Shown one piece after another: positions 12,241-23,839 of a DNA stretch of 64,000 bases. The notes beneath the pieces are model-generated. The model made no database searches. It was not told where the DNA came from and saw nothing but the letters and a program-made list of their open reading frames with translations. Source of the stretch: Saxidomus purpurata (Eukaryota > Mollusca > Bivalvia > Venerida > Veneridae); contig JAFMSR010000006.1 in the NCBI GenBank assembly GCA_022818135.1, positions 33,520,997 to 33,584,996 of the forward strand, written 5' to 3'. Made by a program: the position numbers and the translations under genes. The stretch's first letter is position 1. Every line of letters begins with the position of its first letter.

Positions 12241-12889
12241 TTAGCAATATACAATTCTATATACAAAATATGACTAAATGTAAAACGACTACTGGTATCC
12301 TACATATTGACCGGTTGCTCAATTAACCGGACAATTTCAATTTGCACGTGACTAAACAGTTTTTCCTTGATCCAACGTGTAATGAAGATACCTGGATCAT
12401 GTAGACCCTTTCCGTTTCTGTGACAGTGTAGACAGAGCTTATCACTTGGGTTTATAAATTTGATGTATATGTACCGTGCTTGCATTATGTTTTAATTGCA
12501 GACGGCCATTGTCATGTTGGGGCTTACTATATCAATGCACATGCGCACCTGCGCAAACGTCTAGCTAAAAAGGTTACTCTTATACGTTACTTACATTCAT
12601 TTTGAAATTTTAACATTTAAAATTGGAGAATGCCTTGCAGACTGTAAAGAAAATACTAAAATCTAGATTGTCTTCGTATACTTGATAGTGAAAGCATTAA
12701 TGAAATAACACATGTAGCACATAAGGACCTATCATCCGGTTCCTGCCACATTAATTGAAAGAAACCAGTATAGTTTTAATTATACATTGTAACATATATG
12801 TATACATGTGCAGAAGTTTTAATTTATGTATTCTCAATTCATGCAGTCTAGATATACATTAATCAGCAGTGTCAGATAAAACTTCTTTT

Positions 12890-13445
12890 TATGCCCCCGA
12901 AGGAGATTCGGAGGGCATAAAGCAACGACTCGTCTGTCTGTCCGCTCCCAAAACTTGGGCATTAAGTGGCTATGGCAACAAAAGGTACATGTAACAGTAA
13001 ATTCTACCTAGCCTATTCTTTTAATAATCCCCTTTATTACATTTTCTTGATTTGTATTTTTCGGAGCATAATTCCAAAATCACTGGAGGGAATTACTTTA
13101 ACTTACCAAAGTGATACAGCACAATGATGGAAAATGAATGACAAAAGAATCTTTACTCTATATTGCCTTAATTTTTAATTATCCCCCTTTGTTACATTTA
13201 CTTGAATTATTTTGTCCGGATCATAACTAAAGAGTAACGAAGGGAATTACTTAAAATTTATTACAGTTATAGAAAGTACAGTATCCAAGAACCTGAACTC
13301 TACCTTGCCCTATTTTTTAATTATTTCCCTTCATTACATTTTCTTGTCTGGAGCATAACTCGAGCAGTACTGCAGAAAATTCCTTTAAATTGCAAATAAT
13401 GAGATAGGACCCTCAGGGTAAGTGCAGTGCACAAAAAACATAACT
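12890..13445. repeat. dispersed repeat with TATGCCC end and ~150-bp internal units
   Basis: It begins with TTATGCCCCCGAAGGAGATT followed by CGGAGGGCATAA, an imperfect hairpin, then GTCTGTCTGTCCG. Three degenerate internal units of about 150 bp share TTACATTT(A/T)CTTG, GGAGCATAA and an AATTCCCTTTAAA-like block. A related end in the opposite orientation is at 28480-28620. It is non-coding. Confidence 0.65.
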
Positions 13446-14091
13446 CTGTGGAAAGTGCAGTGATTCTTTGGTGTTTTAGGGTGATTTTGAAATCAGAAAA
13501 AGGTTCAATAAGGATAATGTAAGCAATCTATTGTTGCAGGAAAGCAAAAATGAAACTTATTATTATGAAATGAAAGTTAGTTCTGTATGTTGGCAAATTA
13601 TATATTTTTGCTGGGTATGTTCAATAAATTGAAGGAAAAAAATCATATTTAAGAAAAAAAAATGATATTAACCAGTTCAAATTGAAGATAATCTTTTGTT
13701 GGCTAATTATACCTTTCAATGGAATATGTGCAAACAATTAGCGGTCTGTTCTACCAAAAACAAACACTCACATTTGATGACAATTGAGAAGCTAAATAGA
13801 TTTCAATCCTTTGTATGCATTCAATTAACTTGAATTACTCAATTATGATAGATTCCACTAAAGTGATGTTTTTTATTTTATATATAAAACCCCCTTAGCT
13901 CCACCTTCTTAATTTTTAAAATATTATTATAGTCATGCTGTGGAAATTAATGCTAAAATCTTGAAAGGATCAATTAGGTGTGATAAACAGTTTGGATCGA
14001 TTGATTGATGGTCGATTATAATATGAATATTGAAAGTTTTAAAATTATTTCCGTCTATTTATAGGAAAGTAAATAAGTTGATCCCCACCCC

Positions 14092-14165
14092 GAGAAGCGG
14101 CTCAGTAGTCCAGTGGTTTACGCGCTGGACTCGTAATCCAGGGATTGCAGGATCGATGCCCCGCT
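14092..14165 (+). repeat. tRNA-Thr-like sequence (CGT), probably SINE head or pseudo-tRNA
   Basis: The acceptor GAGAAGC pairs with GCTCCTC with one mismatch. The anticodon stem CTGGA/TCCAG is perfect around a CTCGTAA loop, giving anticodon CGT. The D-arm is recognisable but the T-arm (GCAGGATCGATGCCCC) pairs poorly, which argues against a functional tRNA. A second RNA polymerase III-type block follows at 14318. Confidence 0.55.
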
Positions 14166-14470
14166 CCTCCACTTTCATACCTAATGGTCTTTAGGATGAG
14201 ACGTAAAACCGAGGTCCGGTGTATCGGTGCAATACACCGGGCATATTTAAGAACAAGGAAGTGTCTCCCGAACAGGACGCATTTTGTATCTTGCACTATC
14301 CCCGAAACGTAATAGAGGGGAGCGGTTGTGAAGAAGTTAAAGTGTTGGCCGCTCACCCCGGAGGTTGCGGGTTCGAGCCCCACTGGGGTCACGACCGTGC
14401 TTCCTCATATGACACCAGTACTGGTTTTTCCAGGAAGCGGACTCGAGAGTGACTCAAATAGCTACAAGCT
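14166..14470 (+). repeat. SINE-like body with second B-box
   Basis: The stretch contains a good B-box (GGTTCGAGCCC) at about 14371-14381 and then CACTGGGGTCACGACCG and CCAGTACTGGTTTTTCCAGG, which resemble the conserved core and tail of animal SINEs. Part of it (GCACTATCCCC) recurs near 62525. It is probably a compound SINE with two tRNA-like units. Reading frames here are by-products. Confidence 0.6.
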
Positions 14471-15066
14471 TTCTTAACAATCGAGCTAAAACAAATTAGT
14501 ATAAACTACATGTAAACGTAAAATAACTCAACTTTTGTTGGGAGGGGGAGGAGGGGGGTTAAGTTGCTCAAATGGATTATCCGGTACCAACTATAAAACA
14601 TTAAAATACAATGTACATGCATTTTAAAATAAATTGGCTCACATGTTCAGCACATGGAGATAAAAGTCAAGGTCATAGACTTTGAGGCAGCACGTCGGAG
14701 GCATTTGCCTCTTACAAATGACAGCTCTTGTTTAAATCATGAAAGTGCCTTTCCATTTAACATTATTTACTATGATATGCTGCAGCAACATTTGCTTGTA
14801 TTGTCTTCATTAATAAGTATGATTACATAAATTTAAAGTTGAATGATGTACTACAACCAGGGTAAACTAAACAAGGTAAGCATTTATGATCGGGGAAAAA
14901 CTGAGTTTTTGTCATCGGTGGATGACAGCTGTCTGTCCGCTATCTGTCTGGCCTCATTTTGTTCCCAATCAACAGACAAGAAAGAATTCCTATTCGACTT
15001 AAAAAATATGAAACCGTACTTAACCAGTAGTCAGCAGATTTATTTACTACTTTACATTGTTCATTA

Positions 15067-15480
15067 TCTGCTTATGAGCTTGGGAATACCCGTATTATTA
15101 CATAAACTGGCAGGCGAAATACATAATTAGAAAATTGAAATATAAATAGTCTACTTGTCATACTACTATTATGACATCTATGTTTTCCATCTTAATGTCA
15201 TATTGTATGACGAAGCTGAAATTATGTTTTCTTAACCTATAAACAAAATAGATTTTTGTAAATTCATACATTCGTAGTCAAATGCATTTTACTAGATTGC
15301 AAAACAAGCTCTAAAACTTATATTCATCGCATTCAAGACTCACTCCAAATGGAATCAACAATGAAGATAGAATAGGGAGTGAAAAGTTTCAGAGTTTATT
15401 TACAAACATGCACAAGTCCCGCATCAAACAGACAGCATCAGCAATATACATTTCTATATTATACAAAATATAAAATATAT
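15067..15480. repeat. diverged repeat copy 2 (partner at 11940)
   Basis: It starts with CTGCTTATGAGCTTGGGAAT and shows block-wise similarity to 11940-12240, ending around the 'agcaatatacatttctata' block. It contains about 100 extra bases relative to copy 1. Confidence 0.6.
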
Positions 15481-15532
15481 AAACATGACAGAATGGAGAA
15501 CAACTATAGTCTATATTATGTTATACATTAAT

Positions 15533-16174
15533 CGAAACTTCTAACGCCCCTTAGTATATATCGTGCAATAAGTCGAGTACTCGGAAACAAGTCGTTATGA
15601 AATTTAAAACATTATATCTCCAAAATGACTCCAAACTTTTAATCAATTTCGACATCAACTTTTCGTTTTACCTTCAATTCTATAACATGACCATACAAAC
15701 TGAAATTCACACAAAAACAAATTGTATTTATTTGTCGACTAAGATATTACAAAAATAACCGATTTTCGCCCATCTTATATCTCATTGTTCAAAGTAACAA
15801 GTTCATAAAAACAGTATTAAAATTTTTCGAATCACAAATCCAACAATAATTTTCACGAAGTATTCTTGCTAAGTAAACTGAACAGCGCTTCTCTATTAGC
15901 GCGTGTCACCGCGTTATTCTGTAGTATTTGAACATATACTGCGCATTTTGACACAAGGTAAGGGCGAATAACGCATCTCGCGACTTGAACGCCACTTATT
16001 TGAAATTGAACTTTGAGTCAATACGATATTGTTCACCAATCCGGAATTCCATTTGAACAGATTTAAAAATGGGCGAAATTATTAGTTAACATTATTTGCC
16101 GTTACTTCATATGATATACAAGGGATAAAACAAAAAAATATCTAACATTGAACTAGCGGGCGTTAGAAGTTTCG
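15533..16174. mobile_element. MITE with 17-bp TIRs flanked by TTAA
   Basis: The left end CGAAACTTCTAACGCCC (15533-15549) is a perfect inverse of the right end at 16158-16174. TTAA lies at 15528-15531 (one extra T before the TIR) and at 16175-16178. The internal 600 bp contain further imperfect inverted blocks (for example TTTTCGCCCAT against ATGGGCGAAA) and no reading frame, so the element is non-autonomous. TTAA target sites are typical of piggyBac- and Kolobok-type elements; which applies is not decided. Confidence 0.8.
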
Positions 16175-16529
16175 TTAAGTGTATATGTACAGAAATTGTA
16201 CATGTATACATTCTCATTGATATGGTGTAAAACATGCATAAAACTTATTTTTTTCTTAATCCTGAATGTGCCTATACATTTTAAGTAACTGATTAGTCCT
16301 GTTTCAAATAAAGTTATTTTTCACCAGTTTGTGTGTCAAAAGATAAGACAATTCCATGAAAAATCCGTTTTCACTTCTTTTGACCATAAGTGCACTTGTG
16401 TAATCAAAGTATAAATGGATTTACTTTGGATTTAAAACTGTTACACCTTACATTGTTAGTATTGTACATAGTAGATTATTATATACTAATTTATTTATTC
16501 CCGATTGCTAAACAACTTACAACTTAGAA

Positions 16530-16675
16530 TAATCGCTCTCGAGACTCTTTCTGAGTGGAATCAACCTCGAAGAGAGAGATAGAGGCCATGTCCAATTATC
16601 TACGTCTTGCCTAAGGACAATACCGGCCTGTCTGTGGTAAAGATCGAACCCTGACGGCTCAGTAATCTGACATAA
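16530..16675 (-). repeat. SINE fragment, minus orientation
   Basis: On the minus strand a B-box-like GGGTTCGATC is followed by GGTATTGTCCTTAGGCAAGA, a body motif common in invertebrate tRNA-derived SINEs, and by a CT-rich and AG-rich tail. The A-box part is weak. It is non-coding. Confidence 0.6.
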
Positions 16676-16689
16676 TTATATAGCATCAT

Positions 16690-18950
16690 TGGTTTTGGGG
16701 TTCTTTTTCAAATAATTTGCTTCATTGTATAATTCCGCCATTCTACGACTATGGACATCCAAGAAAAACAAGCTGTCAAAGAGAAGTAAAATACGTTTAT
16801 TGTTGCTGCAGGATTTTGACAATTTTGTTTAGTTCTAGTCACTATCAATTATTACGGCAAAGTTGCTCAAATACAGTTCATTGAATAGCTCTCCTTTCAC
16901 ATGTCTTCACTACTATAGGTTTGATCCACTTTGTGATATATACAGAGTATACATACAACATTTAACAACCTTATTACCAATACAGAATCTGGAGTGATTC
17001 TGTATATTCTGATTTAATTTCATCATGTCATATCATTGATAGCAATTGCAACTGTCACAGTAATCTTATCACTTCAACTCTGTAACAAATCACTGGAGCT
17101 TGGTGTAGTGTATGACTCAACTACTCCTGGCAAACTTTTGTTGAAAACTTTTACAAAATATAACACAGTAACACTGCTAAGCTAAAACATAATGTATTGT
17201 TAAATATAATACAGTTACTGTGTTAATAGCAACTAATTATAATGTTAATACAGCAACTGGAAGAAGTTTTATTACATATTACTAAACATTTAATAAATGC
17301 ATTTACTGTTTCCGCAAAGAATATCACTGACAAATCCGCAAGCTGACAAATCTGTGATCTTGAAATAGCATCAAATATGATGAAGTGGGATGCAAATATG
17401 GTATCAGTATCTTACAGAATGGAATATTATAGAATATGGCGACGGACAACAAATGGAAGAGGAACACGGAGCAAAAGTGGTTAAAAGTAGATAATGATTG
17501 GTGTTGTACATCGGGACATTATACTATGTAGAACTAACGTCAATTCAAAATCCAAGGCAATTATAGTTAAATATAGCACAATAAGCATTTTATTATAAAT
17601 TGTGGTAACTATGGTATTTACAAACGCTTTTATGTACTTGTCATCAAAATTATTATGTTACATTGATACAAGGTAAATTATTAAAGTATAGTTAGAAAAT
17701 GTTTTGTCAACAAACAGATATTGCTAATCATCATACTCAGAATAATTCCTCTATCAAAACATCAGAACCTTTAATAGCTGTTTTCAATCAGTACAAAATT
17801 AAAACATGGCAAACAAGGAAGCATTAAGGCAACTTCTCTTCATTTACAAGGGAGATAGAAAATGTTGATGTTACCAAAGGAAAATACACGCTACACATGC
17901 ATTTGTAATCAGTGATTAGTACATATTAATAAGATATATTTAACCACATAGTATTTACACATTTAAAATCTTACTACAAAACTTATGTTATTTTCAGACA
18001 CATATTTACTTATAGAAAATTTCTTTGTAAAAGAAAATGACATATCTATTTTTTCATTTGTCTGAATTCCAAACTTCGTCTGAAAGAGTTATTAAAATGA
18101 AGCAAGACCTGTCAATATAAAGTACATGTAACACATGAATAAAGTGAACAGTAAATTTCTCTTCATATTTAAACATTAAATTAAGCAGCAAAACTAAACA
18201 TACAGTCTCATCCGTATGAACTTCATGATTCGTCTAAAAGTAAAATTAAATAAGATCTGTCACTGTAAAGCGGCACATGCTCCAAAAGGGAAGCTTTGAT
18301 TTAAACTAACAACAGTTACTTCAATGCATTTAAAACAAACATAATTGCCTCATGACCTCTTATGCATTTTCACGAATGGTATAACTGAAACTGTATGCCG
18401 TCCCTTTTCTCATTGTCCTCTATCAATATAGGAATATCAATGCATTTCCTTCAAATAATTCTTTAGTAATGCTCCGCACAAGTAAAGGTTTAAAAAACTG
18501 CAGTAACTCAATATTTTGAAGCTGGAGCTATGGTTATAATGCACAGAATTTTGTTTCATTGTCCTCTATACATATTCAGTATCAATTCATTCTCTTCAAA
18601 ACAGTGTGAGTTATGCTCCACACAAGACAAACTAACTAGGGCATTAACTCTATATAAACCTAGAGTTATGGACAACTCACGCTTCACGTTTTGTAAACAG
18701 AAATTGCTCGTTTTATGACTTATTAAAAGCAACGTTCCCTCTGAACCAATTTCTACTTTTTTGCCAATTCCACATATGTGTACACAATATACGACATAGT
18801 GATTTAATATTACCGAGGTTCTCTTAAACAAAACAAACTTAATTCAAGACAAATAGACTGTGGCCCAGACTGCCACCACCTCTCCCCTTCCGTATAAAAT
18901 TTATTTTCTACACTACGAATACCCATTATATACGTTAAAATAAAGTGTGT
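16690..18950. other. AT-rich DNA downstream of gene B, no confident gene
   Basis: This contains scattered short direct repeats, such as the CATTGTCCTCTAT(A/C) and CTCCACACAAG-type blocks at 18400-18640. I see no exon. A short plus-strand frame starting ATGGCGACGG at about 17437 is unsupported. Confidence 0.4.
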
Positions 18951-18953
18951 TCT

Positions 18954-18959
18954 TTTATT
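18954..18959 (-). terminator. probable poly(A) signal of gene B
   Basis: TTTATT on the plus strand reads AATAAA on the minus strand, about 60 bases beyond the TAA stop at 19019-19021. Its position supports the end of gene B here rather than splicing to further exons. Confidence 0.55.
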
Positions 18960-19018
18960 TCTTATTTAAAGTTCCTCTGTTATAATCTAATTTAACATCG
19001 AAAAGGTTATTACTGCAA

Positions 19019-19175
19019 TTAATTACATGTCTGAGCTTTAACCCATTTTCCATCAAGAAGGAGTGTGGCACCCGCCTCTAGATCTAGTATTGCTTTAACT
19101 ATTGCATCAGCTATGCTATGAACATTCTGCTCTTCTTGGTATACCACAGTGTAATCGGCAATAATACTTCCTGGT
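19019..19175 (-). CDS. gene B terminal exon: C-terminal half of SEA domain
   Basis: Acceptor TTTTGCAG; starts in phase 2, completing an Arg codon with the previous exon. It encodes PGSIIADYTVVYQEEQ, then an amphipathic helix (VHSIADAIVKAILDL) and KWVKAQTCN before TAA. With the preceding residues it gives LRPGSIIADY, closely like the LRPGSVVV-type motif where many SEA domains cleave themselves between Gly and Ser. No transmembrane helix follows, so the product is probably secreted. An alternative donor (ACAT|GTAATT) just before the stop is weak but could allow further exons. Confidence 0.85.
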
Positions 19176-19934
19176 CTGCAAAACAAACATAAATTGTACG
19201 AATTCTCGAATTCTATTTCATCTATCTATCTGTATTCCGACATTGCAATAAATTTGATTTGTAAGATATAAATATCTATAAATTACATTGCTTTAACAAT
19301 GAGAGGGTTTTTCAAAATGTAGGAAGCATGTACATACATTTAACGTATAGTTTGTTTCGTTGACTAGAAGTATTTACACAAGCTCAAAGCTACATGATCA
19401 CTCGTAATTTTGTAACTTGCAGTACTTATATTACCTTGAAAGATGTCTGACCTCAAACATCAACAGTCACTTGTACACATCTCATTCCTAACGATGCTTT
19501 AAAGACGGATCTTTAAGCAAAATCTTTAGCGCTGTATGTTTTTATTTTAATTTTTGTTATTCATACTGCCAAAACGTTTAAAACGCTTTCTAGCAGTCTC
19601 TTTTCCTAGACAAACCAACAAAAAATACGAAAAGAAATGCAAATGTCCAGATTGTTTAAATTATACAAAACACACGTATATCATGATTCCATCAGTACAT
19701 TCATTATTCTATTTGTAACATTAAAGTGATCGTGCCCAAATCACGAAAGGAACATTTGTATTATATACAGCATCATTTGTATGAATCTCAAATCTTTTTT
19801 GTAATTATCTTCGTTCAATACAAAACAATTAAAAGTATCACATACAGTTAGTTCTTCTACAACAAAGAAATCGTATAAACTGAAATGCGAGGAATAAAAT
19901 TCGTATATAGTGTTGCTTACAGAAAAAAACAAAC

Positions 19935-19996
19935 CTGAGATTGTTGATATATACAGTCAAAGTGCCATCAATGAAGGTCTTGAAGTGACTATTCAA
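19935..19996 (-). CDS. gene B exon: central SEA domain
   Basis: A 62-base exon between acceptor TTTGTTTCAG and donor AG|GTTTGT, phase 0 to 2. It encodes LNSHFKTFIDGTLTVYINNL plus the first two bases of an Arg codon. The pattern of an amphipathic helix followed by a beta strand ending in LRPGS is that of the SEA fold. Phases match both neighbours. Confidence 0.85.
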
Positions 19997-20761
19997 CTGA
20001 AACAAAAATATATCACAGTCCATATATGAAATGCATACCGTTCTGTAAGTCGAAGTCTAAATAATGTTCATTAACTAAATAAACTTAAAATGAGTCCTAA
20101 CGGAACTCAAGATGGCAAACAACGATTGTGTTACTCTGTGTAAACAATCAAAGTGTTTAATTGACAGATATAAATTGAAGTTTCTAAGCTTTTAATTAAG
20201 TGGATTATCACAACTAGGATACAAGAAAACCGCTTTAAACATGGATAAATAACACATGTTAATAAAGCATTGATAATATTCCTTGAGCGCTGCGCTTTAA
20301 AAGTCATACACTGTTTGCATAGTAAGTTTCGTCGACCATTGTATATCTGTCCGGTCAAATCGATAGACAACTGGAAAAATAACATGAAATAAAAGGGAAA
20401 TGCCCATCACGACGTGCTGTCTTTCTTTTTATGTATAGTTTGCGCTCTTTCCTTCCATTATTTCCGTTGCATTCTAGACAAGCTGGTATAGTATGATAAT
20501 GATTAAATAATTGAATAATATTTAGTACAATGATAGTTAGCTCGCCTGTGTAAATGTATGTAGCTTTATTCCTAGCTGAAATGCAAGTTACCATTTTACA
20601 GCAAAACCTAAAATGTACTGAGTATACAAAAATGTACAAAAGACAATAATTGTACATATTTGCTATGTTTCGTAAAACCTTTAGCTGCTCTAGATAGATG
20701 TATGACCAGTTTAATGAAACATTTAATAGATTGAGTTGAATAAACAAAGACACATACTTAC

Positions 20762-20859
20762 CATTCTTTCTACAGAAATGTAAACAGATTTATTTGATAT
20801 GTCCGTATCCTCATCGACATATAGTTTTATAGAAGATGACACTGCATTTCGGCTGACAT
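20762..20859 (-). CDS. gene B exon: N-terminal part of SEA domain
   Basis: A 98-base exon between acceptor TTGTGCACAG and donor ATG|GTAAGT, phase 1 to 0. It encodes DVSRNAVSSSIKLYVDEDTD, then ISNKSVYISVERM. SIKLYVDED looks like the first SEA strand and the remainder leads into the helix of the next exon. It follows the eight-EGF exon directly, so the SEA domain sits at the C-terminal side of the EGF array. Confidence 0.8.
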
Positions 20860-21592
20860 CTGTGCACAAAGAAATTCGACATTGTAAAGCATGTTAAGTA
20901 TTACCAGAACAACTATCCAAAAATTCGTACCAAGTTAACAATGCATGTATACAATTCATAGCCAGGCGAATTAGGCTAAATGATAATAAAAATAACTTCT
21001 CATCTCCGACGATGTGGCTAATAAATGGGTTTAATCAATGCTTTCCATGTAAGGAGCTCCCTAGCAAGCTTAAAAAGGTTGAGTGAGGTTCTGAATACGG
21101 TTTATTCCTCGGCTAGTAAAAGCTTAACAGTAAATTATATATGTTCAATGTTCGCTTCAAAATAGGATGGGTAAGTAACGGCTCTCGAGAAAGTGAAGAC
21201 AATAAATCCTTAGTTTGTGAGTAAAGTGAAGAAGATTTGCAAAGAGTCCTCAACCGAAACAGTAATGCATATGCAATTGATTTTGCACTCTTACAAAGTC
21301 ATAAGGTATGGTAGGGAAATACACTGCACACGCTTGTGGCGAAAAATGCGTCATTTTTGCCGATGTTACGACAAAATTTGTATTTGCATGATAAACTCCC
21401 TGTGACTATAGAAAGGCTGTGTTCATGGTCTCCTACGAGTTTTTACTTTAATGAGCTAAATCATTCTAATGCACCGAGATTCGATGTATTTATTACAGGT
21501 TACGAATTGTGGCTGATACGAAAGGCAGTTGTTAACTTGCTACATGAATCACTTTATAAGGTATACAAATAAGAAAATGGTCGTACATGTAC

Positions 21593-22576
21593 CTCTGCAT
21601 GACATATTATTCTTTTCAAGAATACTCCCCAATGGACAAAGACACGTATGTGATCCTATAAGATTAAGACAAGTATGTTCACACTTTCCGTTGTCAGCTT
21701 CACATTCATCTATATCACGACAGGAGACAGAGTCTGGCAATAATTCGTATCCCTCTTTGCAGGTGCACCTTACTGATCCATTTTCATTAATGCACTCATG
21801 TTGACATTGTCCATTCTTTGCTTCGCATTCATTTATATAAATACATGATTTACTGTCATCATCAATTTCGAAACCATCATTGCAAGAACACGTAAAAGAT
21901 CCATCTGCGTTTTCACATATATGTTGGCATCCTCCATTGTTTGTTTCACATTCATTTGTATCAAGACATGTCTTTTTGTCCGTGTATAATTCATATCCGC
22001 TTTTGCAGGAACATGTGAAAGATCCTCCTTCGTTTGTGCACTTTTGTTGGCATCCACCATTGTTAGTTTTGCATTCATTTATGTCTTCACATGTTCTGCC
22101 ATCAACTTGAATTTTGTACCCTTCATTGCAAAAACATGTGTAAGATCCTTCTCCGTTTATACACTTGTGGTTGCATCCGCCGTTGTTTGTTTCACATTCG
22201 TTTATGTCGTTGCATGTTCTGCCATTGGTGTGCAATTGGTATCCTCCATTGCAAGAACACGTGTCAGATCCTTCTACGTTTGTGCACATGTGCTGGCATC
22301 CACCATTGTTTGTTTCGCATTCATTTATATCGATGCATGTTCTGCCATCACCGTGTAACTGGTATCCATCATTGCAAGAACACGTGTATGATCCCTCTGC
22401 GTTTGTGCATGTTTGCTGGCATCCACCGTTTTGTGTTTCACATTCATTTATATCAGTGCATGTTCTACCGTCCCTGTGTTTTTCGAATCCTTCATGACAG
22501 GAGCATGTGAATGATCCTTTTACGTTGATGCATGTTTGCTGACACTCCCCGTTGTTTGTCTGGCATTCATTTTTAT
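21593..22576 (-). CDS. gene B exon: eight tandem calcium-binding EGF domains
   Basis: One uninterrupted exon of 984 bases, exactly 8 x 123, phase 1-1, between TTTTTTTTCAG and G|GTACAT. Each 41-residue unit has six Cys in EGF spacing and a D-x-N/D-E-C start. Units 2 to 6 are very similar (ETNNGGC, GSYTCSC, DGRTC). Most keep the C-x-N-x4-F/Y-x-C hydroxylation pattern, but units 3, 7 and 8 have Asp, Val or His at the aromatic position, and unit 7 starts with Tyr instead of Asp. The single-exon layout contrasts with the one-domain exons elsewhere in this gene and points to duplication inside the exon. The opposite strand is open in several frames only because of this repeat. Confidence 0.95.
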
Positions 22577-22820
22577 CTGAAAAAAAAACCATCATCTCCT
22601 TGCATAGTTTCAGCCTTTTCATGTAAGACTGTTTACCATTGTTAATTTTAAAATGTCTGTGCATTATTCAGTTACGAGTAATACCCAAACAGATTATCTA
22701 AAGAGATGTGTGTTTCTAAATATCTAAATAAGATAAAATACCCTTTTCGTTGTATATAGAGCTTTTTGCTATTTTTTTAAGATGTGTTAATAAAATGGAA
22801 AAGAATAATAAAAAACGTAC

Positions 22821-22946
22821 CTGTGCAATTGTATTTGTTTTCTTCCTGAGGCTCGTAGCCCTCGTAACATAAACATATGTATGATCCAACAGTGTTGTTA
22901 CAAAGCTGGTCGCAGTTGCCATTTTCAGTTTCACATTCATCTTCAT
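22821..22946 (-). CDS. gene B exon: single EGF domain after the Ig domain
   Basis: A 126-base exon, phase 1-1, between acceptor TCACTTTAG and donor G|GTACGT. It encodes DEDECETENGNCDQLC, CNNTVGSYICLC and a NCTG ending: six Cys, calcium-binding start and hydroxylation pattern all present. It links the Ig domain to the eight-repeat exon. Confidence 0.92.
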
Positions 22947-23839
22947 CTAAAGTGAAATGTGGAATTTCCATCGGTAACAAATTTGTTAATAATGTCTTAA
23001 GTTTATTGATTATGACATTTTTATACAATATTCGTAAATATGATATTTATTACACTATAATTGAGTAAATAGAGTTATACAAGAGAAAAACAATAACTTG
23101 TTATAATAAGAGGAAGGACAAAAAATGAAAGCGAATAAGATACGAAAAGAAGTAATAATAATTGTAGCAGGGATGTTGATGCTGATGATAATGATGATCA
23201 GTATCAATTTAACGACGACAATTTATGTAATGATATAAACTGTATTTCATTTTATTAATGTATATTTTCATAGCACACAACTTATCTTACATTTTATGAT
23301 ATTAACGTATATTTTTGTTAGAAATATAGATATAAATTATTGTGTCATGTACATCATTGTTACCAATACTCTACTAAAAATACAATTCAAAAAGATAACT
23401 ACATGTAGGAGTAGTATTATCATATCCGTCTATTATGTAGTATTGATTATTAAGTAATTCAGATTACAATTATATGAATTAGTGGCTTTTTGCAAATATC
23501 AATTTGATAAAATGACTGTCAGAATTTGATATGTAGACTGCTAAGTATATAAAGCTGTGCAGTTATATGTATAAAATTGTGCATACAGTTTTATTGTAGC
23601 AAATTGTAAGTGCAATTGTATGCTACATTATATTAAACGTTTTGAAAAAAAAAATTGTTAAAAGTCATCACGTGTCTCGTGACACGTGTCTCAGATGTAA
23701 TGTGATCTTGAAGACTGGGCCTATTATAAACATGTCTTACGTTATAAATACACTGACGTCCTCATATCACGAAATATTGAAGTCTTAAAGCTTTGCAACA
23801 ACAAGTAAGTAAGTACATCATAAAACGAAAGTAACTTAC
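22947..23839. other. intron of gene B, nothing recognised
   Basis: AT-rich intron between the Ig-bearing exon and the EGF exon. It contains a short near-palindrome (CACGTGTCTCGTGACACGTG, about 23669-23688) and low-complexity ATG/ATT repeats near 23170-23205. Confidence 0.5.

Noticed and set aside
12300..12485. Minus-strand frame with CLHCHRNGKGLHDPG
   Set aside because: Composition looks protein-like, but there are no supporting splice sites, neighbours or recognised domain.
14092..14165. Functional tRNA-Thr gene
   Set aside because: The T-arm does not pair and a SINE-like body follows, so a pseudo-tRNA or SINE head is more likely.
19019..19175. Joining gene B to gene A through the weak donor ACAT|GTAATT
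   Set aside because: The resulting phase 1 does not fit the next minus-strand exon seen (6858, phase 2), and a stop plus poly(A) signal follow at once; kept only as a remote alternative.
21529..22510. Several long plus-strand open frames over the EGF array
   Set aside because: They are shadows of the repetitive minus-strand EGF exon; their Cys/His/Leu-rich products repeat with the same 41-codon period.
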